From: Bacillota bacterium
GTDB taxonomy: Bacteria; Bacillota; Clostridia; Lachnospirales; Lachnospiraceae
Assembly (NCBI GenBank): GCA_023398375.1
Contig: JAEWSH010000037.1
Location: 326,556-390,555, forward strand
Reading direction: 5' to 3'
Length of the DNA: 64,000 nucleotides
Position numbers and translations under genes: made by a program. Below are positions 53,843 through 62,082 of this stretch, piece after piece. The notes beneath the pieces were generated by a model that did not search any database, was not told the origin of the DNA, and saw only the letters and a list, made by a program, of their open reading frames with translations. Each line of letters begins with the position of its first letter. Position 1 is the first letter of the stretch.

Positions 53843-54175
53843 ATGTTTAGCAAAAAACAATTATTAAAAGGCATATTAGAAGGTTGTATTTTGAAAGTCA
53901 TATTAGACGCCCCCTCTTATGGTTATGAAATATATACAAAACTTGTGCAGTATGGCTTTGATGACTTACAGATGGGCACTGTATATCCAATCCTTTTAAG
54001 ACTGGAAAAGCAAGATTTTGTTACGGTTGATTTTTCTTATTCATCAAAAGGGCCCGTTCGAAAAATTTACAATATTACTGCCGAAGGGAGAAAATATTAT
54101 GTATCTTTTAGAGAAGAATGGATTAGAACTGAAATTACATTAAATAAAATAATAAAGGAGAAAACAGCAAAATGA
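53843..54175 (+). CDS. PadR family transcriptional regulator
   Basis: Regulator of 110 residues with the PadR winged helix (LKGILEGCILKVILDAPSYGYEIYTKL, MGTVYPILLRLEKQDFVTV, RKIYNITAEGRKYY). It overlaps the next gene by four bases, so the pair is coupled. Its promoter carries a 19-base dyad at the start site. The ribosome site is weak: no clear GGAGG within 12 bases of the ATG; the next in-frame ATG is far inside. Confidence 0.92.
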   Translation: MFSKKQLLKGILEGCILKVILDAPSYGYEIYTKLVQYGFDDLQMGTVYPILLRLEKQDFVTVDFSYSSKGPVRKIYNITAEGRKYYVSFREEWIRTEITLNKIIKEKTAK

Positions 54176-54804
54176 TTAATACTGCCAATATTAATATTAT
54201 CAATCTATTTAATAGATCCTATTTTTCTCAATTAGAAAAAGCTGATCAAAAATCAATTCTCTATATAACAAATTATCTCATTAATTATTCTATTACAATC
54301 GATGAGCTGTCTTCTGTGCAAAATGACTTAATTAATATGACACTTGAAGCATATAAGGAACAAAAAACTTTATCTGATATTATTGGTAATGACTTAAAAG
54401 GTTTTTGCAATGAGATTCTGACAAATTATAAACAAAATAACATTACTAAAATAATATTATTTTTTAGTAATGTTATTCGTAATCTGCTTATTTATACATT
54501 CATAAATCTTTTCATCTTATGCATTCCGCTGTATTTACTGGTATATATTTTTTCTATTGCGCTCTTTTTATCTTTTAGTTATATTGAAATGTATTATAAA
54601 CCCCGCATTTCTTTAAAGGGAAAATCTCTGCAATTTAGAAATATTTTTTTATCTTATGGTAGTTTATTTATTGCATTTCTTCTTATGAAACCGCTCCACG
54701 ACTTTAATGATATTGCTATCCCCGTTTCATTGATGCCTTATTTGTCAGCTATGCTGATCATATTATTTATAATAACTAAAATACAAATCTACAAAAAGCA
54801 CTAA
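54172..54804 (+). CDS. Membrane protein with DUF1048-like N-terminus
   Basis: Protein of 210 residues. The first 95 residues are helical and end in LSDIIGNDLKGFCNEILTNY, which matches the G-N-D-x-x-x-F-C-D/N block of the DUF1048 family that pairs with PadR regulators. Four membrane helices follow (about 105-205: LLIYTFINLFILCIPLYLLVY; FLSYGSLFIAFLLM; MPYLSAMLIILFIIT). Its ATG lies in the ATGA overlap with padR. The set-up parallels padR-DUF1700 at 12.7 kb: a PadR protein plus a helical-domain membrane partner. Function unknown. The 160 bases after it show no gene. Confidence 0.7.
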   Translation: MINTANINIINLFNRSYFSQLEKADQKSILYITNYLINYSITIDELSSVQNDLINMTLEAYKEQKTLSDIIGNDLKGFCNEILTNYKQNNITKIILFFSNVIRNLLIYTFINLFILCIPLYLLVYIFSIALFLSFSYIEMYYKPRISLKGKSLQFRNIFLSYGSLFIAFLLMKPLHDFNDIAIPVSLMPYLSAMLIILFIITKIQIYKKH

Positions 54805-54967
54805 CTACTATTCTTGGTTATTGCGCCGGCAATCAATAACATAGTCTCGATAGGCCGCGGGATAGAATATCTTGATTTAAAAGCTGTCCTAGAAATGAAA
54901 GCTCCTTTATTCTGGTTGCAATCTACGTGTAACATCGTCCTTGTGCCTGCTATGTGCTCCCCTCAAA

Positions 54968-55381
54968 TTAACTGTTCTTTCTATCCTGATTCCGCAACAT
55001 TCCGCATTTGTTTTCTGGTAAGTACTGAAATCGATGCTTATGATATAGCAAGTCGGCCGGATGATCTGCAATCAGGCAAACATAACTGTCATCATGAGTA
55101 TTATCATCCAAATACGCATCGATAGCTTTCATGATTTGCTCTGCATATCCCTTACGCTGATATTCCTTATCAACCATGATATCACTCACAACGTAGGTTA
55201 TCCCTCCGTCACCTACTACTCTGCCAAATCCAATCAATTTATCTTTATCATAAAGAGATACCGTAAATAACGAATTTGTTAGTGCGATTTGGCTTCTCCT
55301 TAAATTTTTATCTCCCATTCCGGAGCGCTTCCTAAGACCTACATAATCTTTTGCTGGCGGAATTTTATAAACAATCTGCAT
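54968..55381 (-). CDS. GNAT family N-acetyltransferase
   Basis: Acetyl-CoA-dependent acetyltransferase of 137 residues. The start at 55381 (MQIVYKIPPAKDYV) has AAGGA about 10 bases before it. The acetyl-CoA loop is YQRKGYAEQIMKAI (Q/R-x-x-G-x-A/G), preceded by the strand VVSDIMVDKEY. The GNAT fold continues with LIADHPADLLYHKHRF. The substrate is not known. It lies 14 bases after another GNAT gene on the same strand, so the two are probably one transcript. Confidence 0.9.
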   Translation of the reverse strand: MQIVYKIPPAKDYVGLRKRSGMGDKNLRRSQIALTNSLFTVSLYDKDKLIGFGRVVGDGGITYVVSDIMVDKEYQRKGYAEQIMKAIDAYLDDNTHDDSYVCLIADHPADLLYHKHRFQYLPENKCGMLRNQDRKNS

Positions 55382-55395
55382 ACTTATTCCATCCT

Positions 55396-55896
55396 TCATA
55401 AATATTTTTCCATTAAGAAGAACTTTCCCTTTCTCCATTCTACCGTTCCCACTCTGCTGTATCCACAATCACCATACAATTTTAAAGCATATGGATTTTC
55501 CGTAAATACGTCTAGACGAATAGCCCTTGCTCCCTTATACTTCGCTTCCTTTTCTATATGTTGCATCGTTATTTTAGCGATTCCTTTGTTTTGAAAAAGA
55601 GGATTGACACATAGTCTATGTAATACATAAAATGTTTTTCCCCTATCTTTCCATTGCCCTTTACTATATTCTTCATCACACTCTTTATTTAAAACATATA
55701 TAACAACCAGTTTTTCTTGGTTGAATCCTACATATAATTGTTCTGCCTCAATATCATTGATAAAATCTTTCCGAGCAGGGTATATTTGATCCCATTGTTT
55801 GATACCTTCATTTTCCATTTCCTTAATTGCCCAGTGTATAAGATTATTAATTTCATTCAGATCTTCTAGCGTTCCCAGTCTATAATTTATATTCAT
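55396..55896 (-). CDS. GNAT family N-acetyltransferase
   Basis: Acetyltransferase of 166 residues. I use the ATG at 55896 because GGGAGG lies 8 bases upstream; a GTG three codons earlier is possible. Motifs: YVLHRLCVNPLFQNKGIAKITM (acetyl-CoA loop Q-N-K-G-I-A) and IRLDVFTENPYALKLYGDCGY, a typical GNAT ending. Substrate unknown. Confidence 0.92.
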   Translation of the reverse strand: MNINYRLGTLEDLNEINNLIHWAIKEMENEGIKQWDQIYPARKDFINDIEAEQLYVGFNQEKLVVIYVLNKECDEEYSKGQWKDRGKTFYVLHRLCVNPLFQNKGIAKITMQHIEKEAKYKGARAIRLDVFTENPYALKLYGDCGYSRVGTVEWRKGKFFLMEKYL

Positions 55897-55942
55897 CGCC
55901 TGCACCTCCCGAATACATGATTTACTTTACTGCACAACATAC

Positions 55943-56518
55943 TTATTCAGTACGTAACCACCCCGCAGGCTTTCTGTCTGTACCAACGTAATAATTTCCG
56001 TCTTTGACGGTCAAGTCAAATCTTTGACGAGGCTTTCCGTAAACATTTTGCTGTATAACTTCTATATTATTTTCCGTTACTTCAGTTATAATAGCAACAT
56101 GTCCATATTTCGTATCTGTGAACACTATTAAATCATCTTCTTTCGGAGCGACATTTCCTCCATTATAGTATTGAAGTAAATCTCTTTGTTCATTCACCTC
56201 TCCCTGTTTTGTGTCATAAGAAAAGTAATCTTTCGCATTTCCATACAAATCAGGCATTTTATGCCCCTTGGCTTCATAATAAAATCTCTTTACAAATTCT
56301 ACACACTGCCATCTATATCCATAATAGTATCCATCTTGACTGTAGTGTTTACCGTATGATTTTGTATAAAAATAACCGTTATAACATACATTTACATTTT
56401 TATAACTGTCTATTGTGTTGCCTACTTTACTTCTGTCTTGAATGTAAAATATAGTTGAGATGCAAACTATAAGTAATAAAATGCCACCTAAGACAAATAT
56501 CCATTTTCTTTTTTTCAC
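55943..56518 (-). CDS. CHAP domain peptidoglycan hydrolase
   Basis: Protein of 191 residues. The N-terminal anchor or signal helix (WIFVLGGILLLIVCISTIFYI) is followed by a CHAP domain with catalytic Cys in YRWQCVEFVKRFYY and His in YGHVAIITEV. CHAP enzymes cut peptide bonds or the amide of peptidoglycan. No cell-wall targeting repeats are present, so it acts at the cell surface, probably membrane-tethered. It overlaps the small membrane protein gene upstream by four bases, so the two are co-translated. Confidence 0.88.
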   Translation of the reverse strand: MKKRKWIFVLGGILLLIVCISTIFYIQDRSKVGNTIDSYKNVNVCYNGYFYTKSYGKHYSQDGYYYGYRWQCVEFVKRFYYEAKGHKMPDLYGNAKDYFSYDTKQGEVNEQRDLLQYYNGGNVAPKEDDLIVFTDTKYGHVAIITEVTENNIEVIQQNVYGKPRQRFDLTVKDGNYYVGTDRKPAGWLRTE

Positions 56519-56790
56519 TTTTCACCTATCTTTCTTACAACTACAGTACTAATAGAAATTACTATCATTATTAGCACGGCAGTTATAATCATATTTATAA
56601 GCGAGAAATGAATTGATAATATTTCTACTATGAAATCTGCTATTTTAAGTGCAATGAAAATAGCAATAAACTCAACTATATATGCAACAAATTTTACTTT
56701 TTTTCTATTTTTAAATTCGCTCTTAACGGTATCCTTTAGAATCTTTTTATTTAATTCTTTTCTTTCTATTTCAGCCTTTTTCTTATTCAT
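56515..56790 (-). CDS. Small membrane protein with charged N-terminal helix
   Basis: Protein of 91 residues. The first 33 residues are a highly charged helix (MNKKKAEIERKELNKKILKD), followed by two membrane helices (VAYIVEFIAIFIALKIADFIVEI; LINMIITAVLIMIVISISTVVV). Not recognised. It is coupled to the CHAP hydrolase. Its first 24 codons occur again, slightly altered, at 58580-58651 in front of msrAB. Confidence 0.75.
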   Translation of the reverse strand: MNKKKAEIERKELNKKILKDTVKSEFKNRKKVKFVAYIVEFIAIFIALKIADFIVEILSIHFSLINMIITAVLIMIVISISTVVVRKIGEK

Positions 56791-56911
56791 TTTTCGTCCT
56801 TTATAAATTTTAAGGGAGATTAAGTTTAGTTATTTATCTTGTGGTATTTAAATCCTTGGCTAATATGGCATACATGACACTATGACTCATACTGCCCATC
56901 AATGTTCTTTA

Positions 56912-57505
56912 TTACTTATGTTCTTTCCATTGACATTCGACAAATTTTATATCTGTAAAGATGGCATTGAATGATGATTCTTCAGGACTACAGGCATAAA
57001 CACCTATTTGCATCTCGTCTTCCCCCTCAAACAAATGGGCGATTCGCATTTGTTTATAATTTATACCATCATAGGAATTTTCAATGCAAAAATCGCTCTC
57101 TCGTCTGCTTAATCTATAATACATAAATGCTTGAGATGCAGGTATATCTGTAGTTGCCCAATCAGAATATCCAAAGTTCGTTACAACACTTCCCAGTCTT
57201 TGAAATTCTTCATTTTCGTATTCAATAGAAGCTTTTATCCAGTTATCACTATTCTGATAGATGATTACACCACACTGGTCAAAACGATGTTTACTGTCAA
57301 ATTCAGTCTTAACTAAAAACGAAAAATACTGCTCATTGCTTTTCATCAGCAACGCAGGTGCATTATCATTTTGAAAGCCATAATATGTTCTTTGCCAAAA
57401 ATCCGTTCTTGCTTCTGTGCTAATTACAATTTTATTGTCTTCTATCACGTACGCTTTCGGTTCATGCACCCAAAATAACTTATCTTTCTGAAATTTTAAA
57501 TCCAT
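56912..57505 (-). CDS. DUF1349 family protein
   Basis: Protein of 197 residues, start at 57505 with GGGGG 7 bases upstream. It is a beta-sandwich (concanavalin-like) type with TDFWQRTYYGFQNDNAPALL near the start, DQCGVIIYQNSDNWIKASIEYEN in the middle and MQIGVYACSPEESSFNAIF near the end, the marks of DUF1349 (also known as regulation of enolase protein 1-like). It may bind sugar or carbohydrate-like ligands; the real role is unknown. Single cytoplasmic domain, no signal peptide. Confidence 0.88.
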   Translation of the reverse strand: MDLKFQKDKLFWVHEPKAYVIEDNKIVISTEARTDFWQRTYYGFQNDNAPALLMKSNEQYFSFLVKTEFDSKHRFDQCGVIIYQNSDNWIKASIEYENEEFQRLGSVVTNFGYSDWATTDIPASQAFMYYRLSRRESDFCIENSYDGINYKQMRIAHLFEGEDEMQIGVYACSPEESSFNAIFTDIKFVECQWKEHK

Positions 57506-57569
57506 ATTAATTCCCCCACTTCTGTTGCCTTTCATTCTTTTTCACTACTTCTTTTATCCATTGTTAATA

Positions 57570-58541
57570 TCATACTGCAATACTATCGATTGATTGTTGA
57601 AATAATTTCACCAAAAAGCCGTATCCTTCCTTCTCCATATCTTCTTTTCGTACAAACCGTAATGCTGCACTGTTAATACAATAGCGTAATCCACCGTGTT
57701 CTACTGGTCCATCCTCAAAAACATGCCCAAGATGCACATCTCCAATACGGCTTCGGACTTCCGTTCTAGTCATACCATGAGAATAGTCTTTCTTTTCTTT
57801 TAATACATATGGGTCAATTGGTTCAAAAAAGCTCGGCCAACCACATCCAGAATCAAACTTTTCCTGTGAAGTAAATAAGGGTTCGCCTGTTGTTATATCC
57901 ACATAAATTCCATCCTCATAGAAATTGTAGAATTCATTTTGATAAGGCGGTTCTGTGACATTACTCTGTGTCACAGCATATTGCATCTCAGTCAGATCTG
58001 TGTGCATTGCACTCTCATCCTTCTTACTGTACAAAGAAGAATCTACAAATGCTTTTTTTGTCTTTTCAAAAACCTGCGGTTTAATATGGCAATAGCCAGA
58101 CAGATTTTTGTCTAGGTATTTTTGATGATATTCTTCTGCTTTATAATAGTTTTCGAGCCGTTTTATTTCAATAGCGATCGTCTTGTCAAAACGCTTTTGG
58201 AGTTTAATTATAGATGATTGGATAATTTCTTTGTTTTTTTCATCTACATAGTAAATCCCGGTGCGATATTGAATTCCGGTATCTCCGCCCTGGCGGTTCA
58301 CAGATACTGGATCAATAGATTCGTAAAACAAGTCCAATAGGAACGGTAGCGAAATGATAGTTTCATCAAATGTTACTTTTACAGTTTCTGCATGGCCAGA
58401 ACCACTGCAAACCTCCTCGTAAGTCGGATTACTTTTTTTTCCATTTGCATATCCGACTTCGGTTAAACAGACGCCTTTTATCAATGATAAATACTTTTCA
58501 GTTCCCCAAAAGCATCCTCCCGCAAGATAGATAACTGTCAT
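57570..58541 (-). CDS. msrAB: Bifunctional peptide methionine sulfoxide reductase MsrA/MsrB
   Basis: Repair enzyme of 323 residues that reduces both methionine sulfoxide forms in proteins. MsrA part (1-155): nucleophile Cys in GGCFWGTE near residue 10, then EVGYANG and GSGHAETV. MsrB part (about 185-315): SGCGWPSF, HVFEDGPVEHGGLRYCINSAALRF with the catalytic Cys. The zinc-type CxxC pairs of some MsrB are absent, as in many Firmicutes. AAAGGAG precedes the ATG, which also overlaps the TGA of a 37-codon upstream frame (58538-58651). Confidence 0.97.
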   Translation of the reverse strand: MTVIYLAGGCFWGTEKYLSLIKGVCLTEVGYANGKKSNPTYEEVCSGSGHAETVKVTFDETIISLPFLLDLFYESIDPVSVNRQGGDTGIQYRTGIYYVDEKNKEIIQSSIIKLQKRFDKTIAIEIKRLENYYKAEEYHQKYLDKNLSGYCHIKPQVFEKTKKAFVDSSLYSKKDESAMHTDLTEMQYAVTQSNVTEPPYQNEFYNFYEDGIYVDITTGEPLFTSQEKFDSGCGWPSFFEPIDPYVLKEKKDYSHGMTRTEVRSRIGDVHLGHVFEDGPVEHGGLRYCINSAALRFVRKEDMEKEGYGFLVKLFQQSIDSIAV

Positions 58542-58651
58542 ATTGCTATTCTCCTTTCTATGATTGTATTGCTATTATTGCTTTTAAAGGTATCCTTTAG
58601 AATCCTTTTATTTAATTCTTTTCTTTCTTTTTCAGCCTTTTTCTTATCCAT
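58538..58651 (-). pseudogene. Duplicated 5' fragment of the small membrane protein gene, ending on the msrAB start
   Basis: Open frame of 37 codons. Residues 1-24 (MDKKKAEKERKELNKRILKD and TFKS) copy the start of the gene at 56515-56790 with four changes; residues 25-37 are unrelated. The stop TGA overlaps the ATG of msrAB (ATGA), so if translated it would be coupled to msrAB. Its own ribosome site is poor. Most likely a leftover of a duplication whose body was lost, now part of the msrAB leader. Confidence 0.7.
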
Positions 58652-58755
58652 TTTCTGTTCCTTTTTTCAAGAAATATTTTTAACTGCCATCATAATGGTC
58701 GAATCAATAAAACTCTTGTTCTTCCCTCCAATGTCTTCTACTCCGTACTAAATAA

Positions 58756-59247
58756 TTACAGAACAATATAATAAGGGTTAATGTCCTCATAATGTCCATC
58801 TTTCATTCGAAAACCACCCGGTATGGTTCCAAGCTGTTGAAAGCCAAGCCGTTCATATAAATGTTTTGCATGCGTATTGGTTGCGACCACAGCATTGAAC
58901 TGCAAAATAGTAAATCCATGTTGTTTCGCCTGCATGAGACAATCTTGTACTAACTTTTCACCAATATGTAATCCTCTGCTCTCAGAACTAACGGCATAGC
59001 TCGCATTGCAAATATGTCCGCATCTTCCTACATTGTTGGGATGAAGGATATACATACCATAGATTTTTTTACTTTCACATTCTTCCGCAATAGCACAATA
59101 CGTTTGTTGTTCAAAAAACACAGAACCAGTCTCTTCCGTCAGGCACTCCTCCTGTGGAAAAGCAATTCCTTCTTCTACAACTTCATTCCATATGTAAATC
59201 ATGGAAGCTATGTCCTTTGTATGATACCTTCGGATATTTATTTTCAT
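58756..59247 (-). CDS. GNAT family N-acetyltransferase
   Basis: Acetyltransferase of 163 residues beginning MKINIRRYHTKDIASMIYIW. The acetyl-CoA loop is SRGLHIGEKLVQDCL, and the ending LQFNAVVATNTHAKHLYERLGFQQLGTIP then FRMKDGHYEDINPYYIVL is common in the phosphinothricin-acetyltransferase-like branch. Substrate unknown. AGGA precedes the ATG by only 5 bases. Third intact GNAT of this accessory block. Confidence 0.93.
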   Translation of the reverse strand: MKINIRRYHTKDIASMIYIWNEVVEEGIAFPQEECLTEETGSVFFEQQTYCAIAEECESKKIYGMYILHPNNVGRCGHICNASYAVSSESRGLHIGEKLVQDCLMQAKQHGFTILQFNAVVATNTHAKHLYERLGFQQLGTIPGGFRMKDGHYEDINPYYIVL

Positions 59248-59308
59248 CTCTTCCTATTTTCCCTTACTGAATTTCCTAAGATAGCTAATTATTCGATTAC
59301 CCTAACTA

Positions 59309-60214
59309 TTATATCTCAATCACAGTTGAGAATGCTACTATGGCCTCTCCTGTTATCCGTACCAATTCCGGTTTTCCATCCTTTATCTCAACATTTACAC
59401 GCATAGTTCCATCTCTTTTTATTGCTTCTCCCTGCATGATACTAAAATTTAAGCAATTATTGCTTTCTAAACTTTTACAGATTCCATAATGTACAAAATA
59501 AATACCAAGCGGTCCGTTTGCATTTCCAGTAACTGGGTCTTCTTCAATACCAATTGCAGGCGCAAACATTCTTCCATGAACTAATATCTCCTCATCAAAG
59601 TTCAATGTAAAAACATAATATCCGTTACATTGAATCTCATCACTTATCACTTTAAGTTTTTCTGCGTCTGGTTTTAAGTTATGTAATTGTTCATTTTGCT
59701 TTATGCCTATCATGACCTTGGAATGTCCAGCAGATGAAATAGCTATTGGGCAATCTTCACGTAAGTCAGAAATGCTGATTCCTAATGCATCTGCTATTCT
59801 TTCAACCAATTCTTTTTGGAATGGTTCTCCGACCTCTGGCATTCCCTGTGTCATAACAATACTAAAGTCATCATTTTTCTGAATAATATCGACCGGAAGT
59901 AAACCAGCTTTTGTTTTCTGTATTACCCTCCCAGATACAATAGTTCCCTCAATTGCACGAACGTAATGTGCTGCTATTGTTGCATGTCCACATAGAGGTA
60001 CTTCAGTGGTCGGCGTAAAAAATCTCACTTCAACATCATAGTCCTCTGAATTTCCAGAAAATATAAATGCTGTTTCTGAATTGTTAAGTTCTCTTGCGAT
60101 TCTTTGCATTTGTTCTTCCGTCAGACCGTCTGCATTGGCTACGACACCAGCCGGATTGCCATGAAATCTTTGACGAGTAAACGAATCTACCTGATAGACC
60201 CTATACTTTTTCAT
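59309..60214 (-). CDS. PhzF family isomerase-like protein
   Basis: Protein of 301 residues with the PhzF (diaminopimelate epimerase-like) two-domain fold. N-terminal block VYQVDSFTRQRFHGNPAGVV, then NNSETAFIF with the catalytic Glu, VRFFTPTTEVPLCGHATIAA, and near the end RMFAPAIGIEEDPVTGNANGPLG. Relatives include phenazine isomerase PhzF and many uncharacterised enzymes. No phenazine genes are nearby, so this is a metabolic isomerase of unknown substrate. I chose the ATG at 60214 because AAGGA is better placed for it than for the ATG two codons earlier. Confidence 0.92.
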   Translation of the reverse strand: MKKYRVYQVDSFTRQRFHGNPAGVVANADGLTEEQMQRIARELNNSETAFIFSGNSEDYDVEVRFFTPTTEVPLCGHATIAAHYVRAIEGTIVSGRVIQKTKAGLLPVDIIQKNDDFSIVMTQGMPEVGEPFQKELVERIADALGISISDLREDCPIAISSAGHSKVMIGIKQNEQLHNLKPDAEKLKVISDEIQCNGYYVFTLNFDEEILVHGRMFAPAIGIEEDPVTGNANGPLGIYFVHYGICKSLESNNCLNFSIMQGEAIKRDGTMRVNVEIKDGKPELVRITGEAIVAFSTVIEI

Positions 60215-60324
60215 TCTCATTTTCCTTCCTGTTAATATTAATACAAATTCAAAGTTATTAGTTCTTTTATGCTTGTTCTTTTCCTAAAAATTATGGGAAT
60301 TTCTTTGTTAGTAATGATTACGAA

Positions 60325-60452
60325 CTATGATTCTTTTACCTTCATCATCAGACATTCACTGATACCTTTTCTGTATAAATTAGGTATTTCACCAATTTCA
60401 GAATATCCTATTCTTTGATATTTATACTTCCCTTAACAATTGTTATATCCAT
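60325..60452 (-). pseudogene. Collapsed GNAT gene
   Basis: A good ribosome site (GGAGG) and ATG at 60452 start MDITIVKGSI, like a GNAT N-terminus, but the frame stops after 14 codons. In another frame, from about 60420 to a TAG at 60325, the DNA encodes YQRIGYSEIGEIPNLYRKGI and SECLMMKVKES, a typical GNAT C-terminus. The middle of the gene, about 100 codons, is missing. The rest of this 337-base gap holds nothing I recognise. Confidence 0.6.
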
Positions 60453-60551
60453 AATACATCCTCCATTAATCTTGAAATTAATTCGCAGTTGCTACCTGTT
60501 GCGAAACACTATTTCTAATACGTTCCAGCTCTCAATAAATATAATGGGAAA

Positions 60552-60944
60552 TTACCGTATCAGTTTGCTCTTAATATCAAGCAGACTGATTCCTCCACAG
60601 GCAAGACCAATACCAAGCATGGTGATAGCTGAATTCGTATCTAATTTTCCAATGGCTGAAAGAGCAACAACGGCCACTCCCATCGCAAGGCATACGGCAC
60701 GTAAAATCAAAGGAATAATTTCGCTAACCGGCATTTTGTTTACCTGCTGGGCAGTTCCCGTCTTAATTTGCATCAATTCATCTACAGACATTTCAAAGAC
60801 TTCAGCCAATTTCGGAAGCGAATTAACGTCCGGATAGGATAAATCCCGTTCCCATTTGGAAACCGCCTTATCTATCATACCCATTGTTTCTTTTTTCATT
60901 TCGTTTGTTCTCCTTCCGAGTTGTTTATCTGATGATTGCATCAT
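60552..60944 (-). CDS. XRE family regulator with shortened helix-turn-helix
   Basis: Protein of 130 residues. VSKWERDLSYPDVNSLPKLAE and VFEMSVDELM are the second half of a standard XRE DNA-binding domain. Two membrane helices follow (about 75-125: PLILRAVCLAMGVAVVALSAIG and SAITMLGIGLACGGISLLDI). Where relatives have roughly 30 residues with the first helices and the turn, this one has only QLGRRTNEMKKETMGMIDKA, about ten residues short. So it may not bind DNA normally. A start at 60944 has GAGAGG; another ATG (MKKETMGM) has AAGGAG. It lies 76 bases after the MerR gene. Confidence 0.7.
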   Translation of the reverse strand: MMQSSDKQLGRRTNEMKKETMGMIDKAVSKWERDLSYPDVNSLPKLAEVFEMSVDELMQIKTGTAQQVNKMPVSEIIPLILRAVCLAMGVAVVALSAIGKLDTNSAITMLGIGLACGGISLLDIKSKLIR

Positions 60945-61044
60945 ACTGGCACCTCTCTTTTTATTCAACCGACAGGTCGTTTAGTTGTGCCGACTGTTAG
61001 TTTACATACAGTTTAGTGCTGCAAATCTGAATTTATCAATGCCT

Positions 61045-61890
61045 TCAACTTGATTTCTTATCCATTTTTAATTTATTCCATATAAAAATTGGCACTCCAA
61101 GTAATACTATCCCTATCGCTATAAGGATTACCTCTATATGTGCATTTTCTCTGCTTACAGAATAAATGATGAATACTTCTACAGCTAAAGCAATGAAACA
61201 GAGACTATTTATAGTATAATCGACGACTGCATCAGTGCTAATAAAATGCTGGTGAAACCATCTCCATATAAATGGCCGCAATACATATTTAATAAAAATG
61301 CAAGCGACTGGAAACGCAAAAATGACCATTTTATTTACAAGCGTACTTGGCTTGCCATCACTCCACTGAACAGGAATCTTGTCTGGCAAAAGCCTAACAG
61401 ATAAAACTGCAATTAGAAGACTGAGTATTGTAATTATCGTCCAGAAAATATATCCACCCCAAATATAAAAAAAACCAACAGAATCTAAATTCAAAATAAT
61501 ATGATTCTTTTCCCAGTATTCGTGTAGATTTCCTGTATATTCTTCGACATTTAAATTATCGTAATTAACCTGTCTATTGGATTCTAAAATTTTCTCACAC
61601 ATCAGATGAGCATTGTGAAGATCAGATTGTTGTTTCTCCAACACAAGCTTTTGTTTTTGTAATAATTTCGTTAAATCAACTTCATGCCTAATCGCTTTTC
61701 TTATTTGATCGACAGATAATCCGAGTGTTCTAAGATAGGCAATTTTCTTGATTTCTGCTAAATCTTTTTCTGTATATTCTCGATATCCGTTATCTTCATT
61801 TCTATTTGGGTTTATCAATTCTTCCCTTTCGTAAAATCGGATTATACTTCGTGATAGTCCGGTTAATCCTTCAACTTCTTTAATTGTCAT
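61045..61890 (-). CDS. MerR family regulator with C-terminal membrane domain
   Basis: Protein of 281 residues. Residues 1-70 are a MerR winged helix (MTIKEVEGLTGLSRSIIRFYEREELINPNR, YREYTEKDLAEIKKIAYLRTLGLSVDQIRKAI). A helical dimer segment follows to about 120, then four membrane helices (about 140-280), with LLPDKIPVQWSDGKPS between two of them, as in DUF1648-like proteins. A membrane-bound MerR regulator may sense envelope or drug stress. Its promoter has the over-long spacer with a dyad that MerR proteins use. It lies upstream of the damaged XRE gene. Confidence 0.9.
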   Translation of the reverse strand: MTIKEVEGLTGLSRSIIRFYEREELINPNRNEDNGYREYTEKDLAEIKKIAYLRTLGLSVDQIRKAIRHEVDLTKLLQKQKLVLEKQQSDLHNAHLMCEKILESNRQVNYDNLNVEEYTGNLHEYWEKNHIILNLDSVGFFYIWGGYIFWTIITILSLLIAVLSVRLLPDKIPVQWSDGKPSTLVNKMVIFAFPVACIFIKYVLRPFIWRWFHQHFISTDAVVDYTINSLCFIALAVEVFIIYSVSRENAHIEVILIAIGIVLLGVPIFIWNKLKMDKKSS

Positions 61891-61913
61891 TGTCTGACCT
61901 CCTTTCTACTACC

Positions 61914-61944
61914 AGAATAATCTATAAACATTGTTTATAGTCAA
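61914..61944 (-). promoter_or_regulatory. MerR-type promoter with 19-base spacer and dyad
   Basis: On the minus strand TTGACT (61944-61939) and TATTCT (61919-61914) are 19 bases apart. The dyad CTATAAACATTGTTTATAG (61922-61940) fills the spacer and touches the -35 box. Over-long spacers holding a dyad are the hallmark of promoters that MerR proteins untwist; here the regulator would control its own gene. Confidence 0.8.
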
Positions 61945-62082
61945 TACTATATAGCTATTTTTACTTGCGAATCAGCTCAATTTAGCTTATACGCTATTTA
62001 TAAATAATCTAGTCTTTAACTTCTTACTCTTCATTGTTACATCATAAATAAAATGAGAATTTCATAATCCCATGTAAATTGT

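Noticed and set aside
54814..55125. Plus-strand frame of 103 residues
   Set aside because: It lies mostly over the reverse strand of the GNAT gene, has no ribosome site and no recognisable content.
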